A stretch of DNA of 46,121 bases from Pseudomonas sp. Ant30-3 (GCF_000690905.1 NZ_JMCL01000052.1:1-46121), one strand, 5' to 3'. Shown: positions 16,861 through 30,731, counted from the first letter of the stretch. The notes: generated by a model not told the origin, from the sequence alone. Numbers and translations are program-made.

Positions 16861-18609
16861 ATGCCTTTGAATGCGACGACCATCAACAGCCTGTTCTTGA
16901 TCGGCGCGTTGCTGGTGGGTGCGAGCATTCTGGTGAGCTCATTGTCCTCGCGTCTCGGCATCCCGATCCTGGTGATTATCCTGGCTGTAGGCATGGCCGC
17001 CGGCGTCGATGGCGGCGGGATCATTTTCGATAACTACCCCACGGCTTATCTGGTCGGCAACCTCGCGCTGGCGATCATTCTGCTCGACGGCGGCATGCGT
17101 ACCAGGGTCTCGAGTTTCCGTGTGGCGTTATGGCCGGCGCTGTCACTGGCCACGGTCGGGGTGTTGATTACTACCGGGCTGACCGGCATGGCAGCCGCCT
17201 GGCTGTTCGACCTGAACATGATGCAGGGCCTTCTGGTCGGCGCCATTGTCGGCTCCACCGACGCGGCGGCAGTGTTTTCCCTGCTGGGCGGCAAGGGCCT
17301 GAACGAGCGGGTGTCCGCCAGCCTTGAAATCGAATCCGGCAGTAATGACCCGATGGCGGTGTTCCTCACCGTCACCCTGATCGACATGCTCGCCAGCGGC
17401 GAAACCGGTTTGCACTGGAACCTGCTGGTGCATCTGGTGCGAGAGTTCGGCATCGGTGGCGTGATCGGGTTGGGCGGTGGCTGGGTGATGCTGCAACTGG
17501 TCAACCGGATCAACCTCGCCACCGGCCTCTATCCGATCCTGGTCATCGCCGGTGGCCTCGTAGTCTTTGCACTGACCAACGCCTTGCACGGCAGCGGCTT
17601 CCTCGCGGTTTACCTGTGCGGTCTGGTCATCGGCAACCGCCCGGTGCGCAGCCGCCACGGCATGCTGCACATGCTCGACGGCATGGCCTGGCTGGCGCAG
17701 ATCGGCATGTTCCTGGTGCTGGGCTTGCTGGTGACGCCGCATGATTTGCTGCCGATCGCCCTGCCCGCCCTTGGCTTGGCTTTATGGATGATTCTGTTCG
17801 CCCGCCCGCTGTCGGTGATGGTCGGTCTGCTGCCCTTTAAAGCGTTTCACGGTCGCGAAAAGGTGTTCATTGCGTGGGTCGGCCTGCGCGGAGCAGTCCC
17901 GATCATTCTCGCGGTATTCCCGCTGATGGCCGGGCTGCCGAACGCGCAGCTGTATTTCAACCTCGCGTTCTTTATCGTGCTGGTCTCGTTGCTGGTCCAG
18001 GGCACCAGCCTGCCATGGGTGGCGAAACTTCTGAAAGTGACCGTTCCGCCAGAGCCCGCGCCGATCTCCCGAGCCGCACTCGAAGTACACGTCACCAGCG
18101 AGTGGGAGCTGTTCGTTTATCGGCTCGGCGCCGAGAAATGGTGCATCGGTTCGCCGCTGCGCGAACTGAAAATGCCGGAAGGCACCCGTATCGCGGCACT
18201 GTTTCGGGGGCAACAACTGCTCCATCCGTCGGGTAGTACAGTGCTCGAAGTTGATGATTTACTGTGTGTTATTGGCCATGAACACAACCTTCCCGCCCTC
18301 GGAAAACTGTTCAGCCAAGCGCCGCAACGGGGCCTGGATTTGCGCTTTTTCGGCGACTTCGTACTCGAAGGAGACGCCCGGCTGGCCGAGGTTGCTGCCT
18401 TGTACGGGTTGAAGGTTGAAGGCATCGATGCGGACATGTCACTGGCACGCTTCATCGCCCAGAAAGTGGGCGGTGCGCCAGTAGTCGGTGACCAGGTGGA
18501 ATGGAACAACACCATCTGGACGGTCGCGGTCATGGACGGGAACAAGATCGGCAAAGTGGGCGTCAGATTTCCCGAAGGAAGTCGCCCAGGCCCGGGCTTG
18601 TTCCTCTAA
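16861..18609 (+). CDS. nhaP2: Potassium/proton antiporter, NhaP2 (CvrA) type
   Basis: A 582-residue CPA1 antiporter. About 12 membrane helices fill the first 390 residues. They include the [12 protein letters not shown] segment and the ion-binding Asn-Asp pair in [14 protein letters not shown] cytosolic part follows with a TrkA-C domain ([20 protein letters not shown], then [15 protein letters not shown]) and a C-terminal CorC/HlyC-like domain ([20 protein letters not shown]). Such proteins export K+ or Na+ for protons and guard cell volume and pH. The start is the ATG after CTGGAGTA. It lies upstream of mscK, also an osmotic-protection gene, with a 300-bp structured repeat between them. Confidence 0.93.
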   Translation: MPLNATTINSLFLIGALLVGASILVSSLSSRLGIPILVIILAVGMAAGVDGGGIIFDNYPTAYLVGNLALAIILLDGGMRTRVSSFRVALWPALSLATVGVLITTGLTGMAAAWLFDLNMMQGLLVGAIVGSTDAAAVFSLLGGKGLNERVSASLEIESGSNDPMAVFLTVTLIDMLASGETGLHWNLLVHLVREFGIGGVIGLGGGWVMLQLVNRINLATGLYPILVIAGGLVVFALTNALHGSGFLAVYLCGLVIGNRPVRSRHGMLHMLDGMAWLAQIGMFLVLGLLVTPHDLLPIALPALGLALWMILFARPLSVMVGLLPFKAFHGREKVFIAWVGLRGAVPIILAVFPLMAGLPNAQLYFNLAFFIVLVSLLVQGTSLPWVAKLLKVTVPPEPAPISRAALEVHVTSEWELFVYRLGAEKWCIGSPLRELKMPEGTRIAALFRGQQLLHPSGSTVLEVDDLLCVIGHEHNLPALGKLFSQAPQRGLDLRFFGDFVLEGDARLAEVAALYGLKVEGIDADMSLARFIAQKVGGAPVVGDQVEWNNTIWTVAVMDGNKIGKVGVRFPEGSRPGPGLFL

Positions 18610-18612
18610 ACT

Positions 18613-18880
18613 GGGGGGCGTGTTGACGTTTAATCACGGTCGCGCCCATCCCCGCAAAGCGCAAGACTAGGCATGAGGAGAGAAGTTTGGTTGCTCTAAA
18701 TGAACGACGAATAACGACGGATTGCGCTTTGCGGGGCTGGGCCCTGCGGGTTGGAGCTGTGAGCGAGCCACACTGCGTTGCGGGACTTGGTAAGGAAACA
18801 ACCCTTACCTTCGTCCCGCGCCTTGCGCGGATCGCTCACAGCTCCAACGCGATCCGCGATTAAACGTCAACACGCCCCCC
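18613..18880. repeat. Composite nested inverted-repeat element
   Basis: The 299-bp gap between the antiporter and mscK is almost filled by one structure. A 23-bp perfect outer inverted repeat (18613-18635 with 18858-18880) encloses two side-by-side hairpins. The first is a 15-bp stem CCCCGCAAAGCGCAA (18650-18664 with 18722-18736). The second is a 16-bp stem TTGGAGCTGTGAGCGA (18751-18766 with 18832-18847), which holds smaller stems GCGGGAC (18780-18786/18813-18819) and GGTAAGG (18789-18795/18803-18809). Folded, it gives a three-way junction. No coding frame of note is inside. It could be a mobile cassette of the MITE/REPIN kind or a structured RNA. Confidence 0.8.
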
Positions 18881-18908
18881 CACTTCGCCTCGTTTTTGAT
18901 CGGTCACT

Positions 18909-23772
<4,864 letters not shown>

Positions 23773-23778
23773 TGCGAT

Positions 23779-24141
23779 TCAGTTCAGCGGATCGATGGCA
23801 CTGACAACTCGCGCAACAATGTCCACCATCGTAACGTCGTCCAGACGCTCGATGAATTTGGCTGTGCCGTCACGAACTCGCTGCTCGATGTCAAAACTGC
23901 GCACTTGATTACAGACAGCGACACCGTTCGTCTCATGACCGGCAATGATCACCGCCAGACCCGTGTTTCGGGTGAAGCCCCCACCGCTGGTGACAGGGAC
24001 CATCATGCTTACACCCAGTGCATTGATTTCAGCGGGTGTTATCACGACGAAGCGGTGTCGGTTCATCATCTCCCGACCTGCTACCGGATTGGGATCCACC
24101 CAGTAAACGTCACCGCGTTGTGGCGGCTGCCGACGAACCAT
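23779..24141 (-). CDS. MazF/ChpB (PemK) family toxin
   Basis: A 120-residue endoribonuclease-type toxin. The PemK core is plain: RGDVYWVDPNPVAGREMMNRH at the start, MVPVTSGGGF in the middle and GVAVCNQVRSFDIEQR towards the end, closest in feel to ChpB. Such toxins cleave mRNA at short motifs and are neutralised by the partner antitoxin. The ATG overlaps the antitoxin stop (TGATG), so the two are coupled. The gene is convergent with selO, 6 bp apart, and no terminator is visible between them. Confidence 0.93.
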   Translation of the reverse strand: MVRRQPPQRGDVYWVDPNPVAGREMMNRHRFVVITPAEINALGVSMMVPVTSGGGFTRNTGLAVIIAGHETNGVAVCNQVRSFDIEQRVRDGTAKFIERLDDVTMVDIVARVVSAIDPLN

Positions 24142-24410
24142 CAACCCAATTCTCGACCAACAGGGCCGCCTTCTCTGCCCGCCGCTGTCTGCGCATTCAA
24201 CTCAGCCATCTCTTCAGCGCCTTCGAGCAATTCTGCAAGGCTGTAGCGGTTGCGAGCAGGCTGTACAACCGGTCTGGCGATTAACTCGCCATTGACCACA
24301 TTCAACTCCAGCTGCGCGCCGACTTCCAAGTGCAGAAGTCTCAGTAAGGTAGGCGGTAGCGTGATGACGGCGGCCCCGCCCTGGCGTCGAATTTTTGAGG
24401 TCACGGACAT
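24141..24410 (-). CDS. MazE/ChpI-type antitoxin (AbrB/SpoVT-like)
   Basis: An 89-residue protein. The N-terminal swapped-hairpin DNA-binding domain (SVTSKIRRQGGAAVITLPPTLLRLLHLEVGAQLEL) is followed by a flexible, acidic C-terminal tail that would wrap the toxin (SLAELLEGAEEMAELNAQTA). It represses its own operon and blocks the MazF-like toxin. AGGAG lies 8 bp before the ATG. The frame is open 79 codons further upstream but without a matching start signal. Confidence 0.92.
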   Translation of the reverse strand: MSVTSKIRRQGGAAVITLPPTLLRLLHLEVGAQLELNVVNGELIARPVVQPARNRYSLAELLEGAEEMAELNAQTAAGREGGPVGRELG

Positions 24411-24457
24411 TGGATAACTCCTATCCGACGATTGAAAGATATCGATTTCTCGAAAAG

Positions 24458-24473
24458 TGCTACAAAAGTAGCA
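24458..24473. promoter_or_regulatory. Likely operator of the toxin-antitoxin operon
   Basis: The palindrome TGCTAC-AAAA-GTAGCA lies 48 bp upstream of the antitoxin ATG. On the minus strand it overlaps a possible -35 (TTGTAG) placed 18 bp from a weak -10 (TATCTT). AbrB-type antitoxins bind such palindromes in their own promoters; binding here is inferred. Confidence 0.5.
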
Positions 24474-24664
24474 TGCCGCGAAAGACAAATGTGAATACCC
24501 CATATAGAGAAAAGCAGCTTCAAGTAGCCTCCAGCGTAGCTTCTGACAGCGAATCCGCGGCCAGGAAATGTGAGCGCTTGCTACAAGAATGCTTGCAGGT
24601 TTGACCACACACGTTTTGACTTGAGGCCAGCCAGAAGGACCGCCCACTCAACAAGAGCCCAATC

Positions 24665-25099
24665 ATGACCGACCCACTTCACATCCCCTGCCCCCACTGC
24701 AACGGCCTCAATCGCATTCCCGCCGCCCGCCTCGGCGACCATCCGAAATGCGGCCGCTGCAAGGCCGAAGTCCTCTTGAACAAACCCTTTGAGCTAACGC
24801 AAAGCGATTACGCCAGCCAGATCAAGGGCGATCTCCCGCTGCTGGTCGACGTATGGGCGGAGTGGTGCGGGCCGTGCAAATCGTTTGCGCCAGTGTTCGA
24901 GCAGGCTGCAGCGCAGCTGGCGGTCAAATGTCGGCTGGCGAAACTGGACAGTGAGGCGAATCAGCAGCTGTCGGCGCAACTGGGCATTCGCTCGATTCCG
25001 AGCCTGATTCTGTTCAGGAACGGCCGGGAAGTCGCACGCCAGAGCGGCGCATTACCGTTGCCGCAGTTGATGAGCTGGCTGCGCGGCCAGGGAGTTTAG
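24665..25099 (+). CDS. trxC: Thioredoxin 2 (TrxC)
   Basis: A 144-residue cytoplasmic disulfide reductase. The N-terminal zinc ribbon has two CxxC pairs (CPHCNGLNRIPAARLGDHPK then CGRC), which marks TrxC rather than TrxA. The thioredoxin fold follows with the redox site WAEWCGPCKSFAP at about 61-73 and the cis-Pro loop GIRSIPSLILF. In enteric bacteria trxC is OxyR-regulated; I did not find a clear OxyR site in the 250 bp upstream. A REP pair follows the stop codon. Confidence 0.96.
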   Translation: MTDPLHIPCPHCNGLNRIPAARLGDHPKCGRCKAEVLLNKPFELTQSDYASQIKGDLPLLVDVWAEWCGPCKSFAPVFEQAAAQLAVKCRLAKLDSEANQQLSAQLGIRSIPSLILFRNGREVARQSGALPLPQLMSWLRGQGV

Positions 25100-25118
25100 G
25101 CAGATCCACTACCCAAAA

Positions 25119-25207
25119 TGTGGGAGCGGGCTTGCTCGCGATGGCGGCGGGTCAGGTAACAACTGTGTTGCCACACCGGCCTCATCGCGAGCAGGCTCGC
25201 TCCCACA
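25119..25207. repeat. REP-type inverted pair
   Basis: Arms 25119-25142 and 25184-25207 (TGTGGGAGCGGGCTTGCTCG and the near-complement) lie between the convergent trxC and parA stops. The spacer holds a further imperfect palindrome. Confidence 0.88.
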
Positions 25208-25231
25208 AGGGTTTGGGGTTACCAAGAGGAA

Positions 25232-26002
25232 TCAGGCGTTTTCCAGCAGGTTGTGCAACTCCACAAACTGCTGAGTCAACTTGTGCCGCGGGTCCAGATG
25301 AATCAGCGGTGTGTTGGCTTGGTGTGATTCCCGCATGCGCACCGAACTGCCCAGATACACCGGCAACACCGGCAAGCCCTCGGCGATCAACTCGTCAAGG
25401 ATCTGTTGAGGCAGGCTCGCGCGGGCCTGGAACTGGTTGACTACAATCCCTTCCACTTCCAGTCCTTCGTTATGGTCCTCCTTCAACTCCTCGATTTCAG
25501 CCAGCACGCCGTACAGCGCCTGACGCGAGAAGCTGTCGCAATCGAAGGGGATCAGCACACGATCAGCAGCAATCAGCGCCGACACCGCATAAAAATTCAA
25601 CGCTGGCGGTGTATCGAGGTAAATCCGGTCGTAATCCTCATCCAGCTCTTCCAGCAACTTTCGCAGTTTGTTGATCTTGTGTTTCGCCTCGAGCTTGGGC
25701 TGCAAGTCGGCCAGCTCGGCGGTCGCGGTGATGACGTGCAGGTTGTCGAACGGGGTTTCGTAGATATCGACTTTGTTTTTCTTCGAGAAAGGACCGGAAG
25801 ACAGTGTTTGCTTAAAGAAGTCCGCAATGCCCATGGGGATGTCGTTGCCGGTCAGCCCTGTCAGATATTGAGTGGAATTAGCCTGGGCATCGAGATCCAC
25901 CAATAAGGTGCGATAGCCCTCGCTGGCGCTGACCGCCGCCAGATTGCAGGCAATGCTGGATTTACCCACGCCACCTTTCTGATTGAACACCACACGCCGC
26001 AT
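25232..26002 (-). CDS. ParA family ATPase (orphan)
   Basis: A 256-residue P-loop ATPase of the ParA/MinD superfamily. The deviant Walker A KGGVGKSS (residues about 9-16), Walker A' [12 protein letters not shown] and Walker [11 protein letters not shown] are all intact. It probably positions a cargo by ATP-dependent polymer or gradient formation on the nucleoid. No parB gene or parS-like site lies beside it, so it is not an obvious chromosome or plasmid partition locus; its cargo is unknown. It is divergent from the aryl polyene operon. The start after an AGGTTC stretch ([11 protein letters not shown]) fits homologues. Confidence 0.9.
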   Translation of the reverse strand: MRRVVFNQKGGVGKSSIACNLAAVSASEGYRTLLVDLDAQANSTQYLTGLTGNDIPMGIADFFKQTLSSGPFSKKNKVDIYETPFDNLHVITATAELADLQPKLEAKHKINKLRKLLEELDEDYDRIYLDTPPALNFYAVSALIAADRVLIPFDCDSFSRQALYGVLAEIEELKEDHNEGLEVEGIVVNQFQARASLPQQILDELIAEGLPVLPVYLGSSVRMRESHQANTPLIHLDPRHKLTQQFVELHNLLENA

Positions 26003-26039
26003 GTCAGAACCTCCGTGCATCAAAGAATGCCCGAGTGTA

Positions 26040-26084
26040 GTAGTCCGAAGCGCCGCTTAGCTACCTTGACGGTATTCGGACTAC
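26040..26084. promoter_or_regulatory. Inverted repeat upstream of parA
   Basis: GTAGTCCGAA (26040-26049) and its exact complement (26075-26084) are 25 bp apart, 38 bp upstream of the parA ATG. It may be an operator or an early-transcript hairpin. The remaining 250 bp up to the aryl polyene operon holds that operon's putative promoter and nothing else I can name. Confidence 0.45.
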
Positions 26085-26240
26085 AGAGTTATCGCCAATC
26101 TCACCTCATTCAGTTGAAAACTCGACGCGCATCTGAGGACCGTAGCTGACAGATTTCCTCGTAGAGATGTGGATAATGGCCAAACGACAGCTAAGCACCG
26201 AACAACCGATACATTTCGTTGAGCAAAATGTAACCAGCAT

Positions 26241-26269
26241 TTGCTACACGCCTGCTGCACCGGGATAAT
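26241..26269 (+). promoter_or_regulatory. Putative sigma-70 promoter of the aryl polyene operon
   Basis: TTGCTA (-35, 26241-26246) and GATAAT (-10, 26264-26269) are separated by exactly 17 bp. Transcription would start near 26276, giving a leader of about 75 nt before the first ATG at 26352. Confidence 0.6.
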
Positions 26270-26351
26270 GCGCGCCACTCGGCGCTTAGCGTCACGTCAG
26301 CTGAATCGCGGTTTTGCGACTCACTGCGTCAAAAAAGCCCGCAGGGGCGGG

Positions 26352-27080
26352 ATGAATGCTTTGATCAACTTCAACATCGCCCAATGGCGCGCTTGGGCCC
26401 CTGGGCTCGAAAGCGTGGACGATTGGCAGACCTGGAGCCGACAACCGGTCGTGCTTCAGGGCAGCGATGCCGCCCCCGACGTCTCGTTTCTGCCGGCCAT
26501 GCAACGTCGACGGCTCAGCCGTTTGGCGCGAATGGCGTTCAGTGTGGGCTGGCCTCTGGCCGATGGTCGCCACGACTTACCACTGGTCTTTATTTCCCGT
26601 CACGGCGAAACCCCGCGCACCTTCGAAATTCTCAGTGATCTTGCCGCCGATCAGCCGTTATCCCCCACACAATTCAGCCTGTCGGTCCACAATGCCGTTA
26701 TCGGATTGTGGTCGATCATGCGCGGCGAAACCAGCGAAATGACGGCGCTCGCCGCGGCCGGTGACGGGCTTGAACACGGCGTGCTAGAGGCCGCCGCGCT
26801 GCTCGATGAAGGTGCTCCCGCAGTCTTGCTGATTGTGACTGAAGAGCAGCCGCCTGAAGCTTATTCGGCCTGGATCAATGACGTGCCGTTCCCGTACGCG
26901 GTGGCATTATTGCTCACCCCGGGCAACGACTGGCAGCTGTCCCTGAGCAGCACGCCTGCCGATATGCCTAGCGCGAACTGGCCCCATGCCCTGAATCTCT
27001 TGCGTACTCTGCTCGGCCAGCAGACCACCTGCCAACATGCCTGGAAAAAGCGCGTATGGACTTGGCAACGCAACCTGTAA
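26352..27080 (+). CDS. apeC: Beta-ketoacyl synthase chain-length factor (ApeC-like)
   Basis: A 242-residue protein of the ketosynthase-like family that lacks the catalytic Cys. The nucleophile region reads FSLSVHNAVIGLWSIMRGE. Short KS homologues of this type sit at the head of aryl polyene clusters and pair with an active KS as chain-length factor. The region from GDGLEHGVLEAAALLDEGAP to VTEEQPPE matches the back half of a thiolase-fold domain. The start follows AGGGGCGG; an upstream extension in frame is unlikely. It is the first gene of the operon and overlaps the next by 25 bp. The partner is probably the ketosynthase encoded at 41143. Confidence 0.88.
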   Translation: MNALINFNIAQWRAWAPGLESVDDWQTWSRQPVVLQGSDAAPDVSFLPAMQRRRLSRLARMAFSVGWPLADGRHDLPLVFISRHGETPRTFEILSDLAADQPLSPTQFSLSVHNAVIGLWSIMRGETSEMTALAAAGDGLEHGVLEAAALLDEGAPAVLLIVTEEQPPEAYSAWINDVPFPYAVALLLTPGNDWQLSLSSTPADMPSANWPHALNLLRTLLGQQTTCQHAWKKRVWTWQRNL

Positions 27081-27865
27081 ACGGAAAAAACCGCGACGCC
27101 TACTACTGGCGTTTGCTGGCCACCGCCGCAAGCTTCACCCTGTTCGGGTTGGGCGGGCTGTGCCTGCGCCTGGTGATTTTCCCATTATTGAGTTGCTTCC
27201 CCGGGGACGCCCAGACTCACCGGTTGCGCTCACGCCGCACGGTCAGCCGCTGCTTCTGGTTTTTCGTCCGGTTCATGGCGCGTACCGGCGTACTGACTTA
27301 CGACATTCAAGGCGCGGAAAAACTGGGCCGGCCTGGGCAGATGATCATCGCCAACCATCCGTCGCTGATCGACGTGGTCTTCCTCATCGGCCTGGTGCGC
27401 CACGCCAACTGCGTGGTCAAGCAGAGCCTCTGGGAAAACCCGTTCACTCGTGGCCCGCTGCGCTGCACCGAATACATCAGCAACGACGGCAGCATGGACA
27501 TGCTCGACGCTGCGGCTGATGCGCTGAGAAGTGGCCAGACGCTGATCATTTTTCCCGAAGGCACCCGCACGCAGCCTGGCGAATCACCGGCCTTTCATCG
27601 GGGTGGCGCAGCAATTGCGGTGCGCGGTGCGAAAATCGTAACGCCGGTGATCATCAAGGTCAGCCCCACCACATTGACCAAGGCCGAACCCTGGTATCGG
27701 ATCCCGAAACGACGCGTGCACTTCAGTTTTCGTGTCGGGGCCGATATAGATCCACAGGCCTTCGCTGCGCTGGGCCCTGCGCCACAAGCCTCGCGCAAGC
27801 TCAATGACTATCTGCATGACTACTTTACCAAGGAGCTCGCCGAAGATGAGCGATCTACACCGTGA
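27056..27865 (+). CDS. apeD: Lysophospholipid acyltransferase family protein (ApeD-like)
   Basis: A 269-residue PlsC-type acyltransferase. One N-terminal hydrophobic helix (about 24-48) is followed by the catalytic NHPSLID (Asn100, His101, Asp106) and the phosphate-binding FPEGTRT at 166-172. In aryl polyene clusters this enzyme probably acylates the lipid part that anchors the polyene in the membrane; the exact acceptor is unproven. It acts at the inner face of the cytoplasmic membrane. Its 3' end overlaps the first ACP gene by 20 bp, in line with tight co-translation. Confidence 0.9.
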   Translation: MDLATQPVNGKNRDAYYWRLLATAASFTLFGLGGLCLRLVIFPLLSCFPGDAQTHRLRSRRTVSRCFWFFVRFMARTGVLTYDIQGAEKLGRPGQMIIANHPSLIDVVFLIGLVRHANCVVKQSLWENPFTRGPLRCTEYISNDGSMDMLDAAADALRSGQTLIIFPEGTRTQPGESPAFHRGGAAIAVRGAKIVTPVIIKVSPTTLTKAEPWYRIPKRRVHFSFRVGADIDPQAFAALGPAPQASRKLNDYLHDYFTKELAEDERSTP

Positions 27866-28106
27866 AATCAAACAACTCATCATCGACGCTCTGGGCCTCG
27901 AAGACATCAACGCCGACGACATTGGCAACGACCAGACATTGTTCGGCGACGGCCTGAGCCTGGACTCCGTTGACGCGCTGGAACTCGGCCTGGCGATTCA
28001 GAAAAAATACGGCATCAAAATCGACGCCGACGCCAAGGACACCCGTAATCACTTCAGCAACGTGACGAGCCTTGCGGCATTTGTCACTGCAAAACAGGCA
28101 GCTTGA
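27846..28106 (+). CDS. apeE: Acyl carrier protein (ApeE-like)
   Basis: An 86-residue acidic carrier protein. The phosphopantetheine Ser is Ser41 in LSLDSVDALEL. It would carry the starter or the growing polyene chain. Its helix II (DSVDALELGLAIQKKYG) differs from that of the second ACP (DSIDAVDLIDHIKRQTG), so the two probably talk to different partners. AAGGAG lies about 12 bp upstream of the ATG inside the acyltransferase gene. Confidence 0.92.
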   Translation: MSDLHREIKQLIIDALGLEDINADDIGNDQTLFGDGLSLDSVDALELGLAIQKKYGIKIDADAKDTRNHFSNVTSLAAFVTAKQAA

Positions 28107-28115
28107 GACCGGACC

Positions 28116-28370
28116 ATGCAAACTCGTGACGACATTTTCAATACCTTGCGCGATGCCTTGGTTGAACTTTTCGAGCTGGAGCCTGAACGCGTCAGTCTTG
28201 AATCCAACCTCTATCAGGATCTGGAGATCGACAGCATCGATGCGGTCGACCTGATCGACCACATCAAGCGTCAGACCGGCAAGAAAATTGCCGCCGAAGA
28301 ATTCAAATCCGTGCGCACTGTCAGCGACGTGGTCGAGGCGGTCTACCGTCTGGTTCAACCGGCCGCATGA
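28116..28370 (+). CDS. apeF: Acyl carrier protein (ApeF-like)
   Basis: An 84-residue carrier protein with Ser40 in LEIDSIDAVDLIDHIK as the phosphopantetheine site. It is separated from the first ACP by 9 bp and overlaps the next gene by 4 bp (ATGA). Studied aryl polyene systems use two ACPs with divided labour between starter loading and elongation; the split here cannot be assigned from sequence. Confidence 0.93.
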   Translation: MQTRDDIFNTLRDALVELFELEPERVSLESNLYQDLEIDSIDAVDLIDHIKRQTGKKIAAEEFKSVRTVSDVVEAVYRLVQPAA

Positions 28371-28912
28371 GCCGAATGATCGGCCTCGGCCTGCTGCTGG
28401 CGGGCCTGCTGTACCCCTTCGCGGTGTATTTCGGCATGGAACATTTCGCGCCGTGGCAGTTTGGTCTGCTGCTGGGCAGCCTGTGGCTGGCCCGTGCGAT
28501 GTTCGGGGTGCGGCGGCCGGGCAGCTTGTGGATGGCACTGAGCGCGATCGTTTTCTGCCTGCTGCTGGCAGTGTTCAATAGCCCGCTGTTGCTGCGCTGG
28601 TACCCGGTGCTGATCAGCGCATTCATGCTGGGGCTGTTCGGTTTCAGCCTGAAATATGGCCCGCCAATGATCGAGCGCATGGCGCGCTTGCGCGAACCTC
28701 GCTTGCCGCAAAAGGCGATTGTCTACACCCGACAGGTAACAATTGTCTGGTGCGTGTTTTTCCTGTGTAACGGCCTGCTCGCCGCCGCCCTTACCCTGTG
28801 GGCGCCGCTGAGCTGGTGGATGTTGTACACCGGCCTGATTTCCTACGGACTGATGGGCCTGCTGTTTGCCATTGAATGGCTGATACGACAACGGGTACGA
28901 GGCCACCCATGA
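28367..28912 (+). CDS. apeG: Small inner-membrane protein, COG4648 type (ApeG-like)
   Basis: A 181-residue integral membrane protein with about five hydrophobic helices (MIGLGLLLAGLLYPFAVYFG, then LWMALSAIVFCLLLAVF and three more). The middle loop FSLKYGPPMIERMARLREPR is basic and probably cytoplasmic. It corresponds to the conserved membrane protein always found between the ACP and ligase genes of aryl polyene clusters. No biochemical function is known to me. A role in holding the synthase at the membrane is a guess from position. It overlaps both neighbours by 4 bp. Confidence 0.85.
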   Translation: MSRMIGLGLLLAGLLYPFAVYFGMEHFAPWQFGLLLGSLWLARAMFGVRRPGSLWMALSAIVFCLLLAVFNSPLLLRWYPVLISAFMLGLFGFSLKYGPPMIERMARLREPRLPQKAIVYTRQVTIVWCVFFLCNGLLAAALTLWAPLSWWMLYTGLISYGLMGLLFAIEWLIRQRVRGHP

Positions 28913-30588
28913 ATTGGATAAAACTTGAGCAACTGTTGCTCAAGGCTCTACCGGAACGCGCCGTAACGGCCGAACCTCTGTTGGATCACGCCCAGCTGTG
29001 CGCCAAGGCATTGAGCCTGGCTGCCGGTCTGCGAGCCCAAGGTGTGCGGCGCATTGCCGTGCACTTCGAAGACGCCGCCGACCTGGCGATTGCCTTGCTG
29101 GGTGCCTGGCGCGCCGGGGTCAGCGTGCTGCTGCCTGCCGATCTGCAAGCCCGCACGCGCTTGCGCTGGTCGGAAGAAGTTGATCTTTGGCTGACCGATC
29201 AGGCTGATGACGCGCATTTGAGTGATTTCCTGCATCCGCCATTGCAGGCCGCCGCGCTCGATCTGGATTGCTGCGTACTGAGTCTGTGCACGTCCGGCTC
29301 CAGCGGCGAACCCAAGCGCATCGAAAAAACCCTGCGCCAACTGGCCAACGAGGTTGAAGCGCTGGAGCAGTTATGGGGCGCTGAGCTCGCCAACGCCTGC
29401 ATCATCGGCAGTGTGGCGACCCAGCACATCTACGGCCTGCTGTTTCGGGTGTTGTGGCCCCTGTGCGCCGGACGCACATTCGTTCGCAAGCAACTGGCTT
29501 TCCCGGAAGATCTGCAGCGCGCCAGCCGCGAACATCCGGCATTCGCCTGGGTCGCCAGCCCGGCACTGCTCAAACGCATGGGCGATAACCTCGACTGGCC
29601 GGCATTGAGCGCCGTCAGCCGGGTATTTTCTTCCGGCGGCGCATTGCCGGCCGAGGCGGCACACAGTCTTCAGCAACGCTTGCAGCAGTGGCCGACGGAG
29701 ATTCTCGGCAGCTCTGAAACCGGTGGCATTGCCTGGCGCCAGGGCGACGAACTCTGGCAACCCTTCGCAGGCGTTGAATTGAGCCAGGACGCCGACGGCG
29801 CGCTACTGATCGCCTCCCCTTACTTGCCGTCCGGCCATGTCGAGCACACAGCGGACGCCGCGCGCATTCAAACTGATGGCCGCTTCCAGTTGCTGGGCAG
29901 GCTCGACCGAATCGTCAAACTGGAAGAAAAACGTATCTCGCTGCCCATGCTGGAGCAGGCGCTGGCGGACCATGAATGGGTCGCCGAGGCGCGTCTGGGC
30001 GTGGTGCAGGAGAACCGCGCCTCGCTCGGGGCGTTGCTGGTGCTGAGCGAGTCGGGCCTGCATGCCCTGCGCAATCAGGGCCGACGCACCCTCACCGAGG
30101 AACTGCGTCAACATTTACGCCAGCATTGTGAAGCCCTCGCGTTGCCGCGTCGCTGGCGCCTGCTGCGGCAGCTGCCGTTGAACGCTCAAGGCAAATTGCC
30201 CCAGGCCGAGGTCGAGGCCCTGCTGCTGGCGCCGCGTCCGCAAACACCGGAAGTGCTGCAACAGATTGAAGCCGAGGGCGAATGGAATCTGCAGATCACC
30301 GTGCCGCCAGACCTTGCGTATTTCAGCGGCCATTTCCCGCAGACGCCGGTCTTGCCCGGCGTCGTCCAGGTGGATTGGGCGCTAAACCTGGCTCAGCGAT
30401 TGATGACGCTACCCGGGAAGTTCGCCGGCATGGAAGTCCTGAAGTTCCAACAACTGGTACGCCCAGGCGACGAGATCCAGCTGCACCTGCGCTTCGACGC
30501 CAGTCGCAACAAGCTGTATTTCTCCTACCGCAACGAGATGGCCACCTGTTCCAGCGGACGCATTTTGCTGGAGGCCGCCCGTGACTGA
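28909..30588 (+). CDS. Fused AMP-dependent ligase and hotdog dehydratase (ApeH-ApeI)
   Basis: A 559-residue protein with two parts. Residues about 1-440 form an ANL-type acyl/aryl ligase: P-loop [15 protein letters not shown] (127-141), ATP motif [13 protein letters not shown] and hinge [16 protein letters not shown]. It would activate the aryl starter acid and load an ACP. Residues about 460-559 form a hotdog domain with [16 protein letters not shown] (His475), the FabA/FabZ-like dehydratase signature. In enterobacterial aryl polyene clusters these are separate genes (apeH, apeI); here one frame spans both without a stop. Fusion makes sense if loading and the first dehydration happen on the same ACP. 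A 160-bp gap with a repeat follows, the only sizeable gap before the last gene. Confidence 0.9.
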   Translation: MNWIKLEQLLLKALPERAVTAEPLLDHAQLCAKALSLAAGLRAQGVRRIAVHFEDAADLAIALLGAWRAGVSVLLPADLQARTRLRWSEEVDLWLTDQADDAHLSDFLHPPLQAAALDLDCCVLSLCTSGSSGEPKRIEKTLRQLANEVEALEQLWGAELANACIIGSVATQHIYGLLFRVLWPLCAGRTFVRKQLAFPEDLQRASREHPAFAWVASPALLKRMGDNLDWPALSAVSRVFSSGGALPAEAAHSLQQRLQQWPTEILGSSETGGIAWRQGDELWQPFAGVELSQDADGALLIASPYLPSGHVEHTADAARIQTDGRFQLLGRLDRIVKLEEKRISLPMLEQALADHEWVAEARLGVVQENRASLGALLVLSESGLHALRNQGRRTLTEELRQHLRQHCEALALPRRWRLLRQLPLNAQGKLPQAEVEALLLAPRPQTPEVLQQIEAEGEWNLQITVPPDLAYFSGHFPQTPVLPGVVQVDWALNLAQRLMTLPGKFAGMEVLKFQQLVRPGDEIQLHLRFDASRNKLYFSYRNEMATCSSGRILLEAARD

Positions 30589-30600
30589 GTCGAGCCCCTC

Positions 30601-30731
30601 TGTAGCAGCTGCCGAAGGCTGCGTCCGAGCGCGAAGCGGTCGCCATTCGGCGCTCGTCATACTTCGAAATAATCGGCGCGATGTTGAAGCGAGCGCTGCG
30701 CACTCGGACGCAGGCTTCGCCAGCTGCTACA
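30601..30731. repeat. GTAGCAGCTG-family inverted pair inside the operon
   Basis: Arms 30601-30627 and 30705-30731 are reverse complements apart from two compensating positions. The pair sits between the ligase-dehydratase and glycosyltransferase genes, which are otherwise in a run of overlapping genes, so it is an insertion into the operon. Confidence 0.85.

Noticed and set aside
24395..24604. 69-codon plus-strand frame upstream of trxC
   Set aside because: It overlaps the antitoxin promoter region, lacks a ribosome site and has no recognisable features.
25232..26002. ParA as a plasmid or integrated-element partition locus
   Set aside because: No ParB, parS-like repeats, replication or integrase genes lie nearby; composition equals that of the surroundings.
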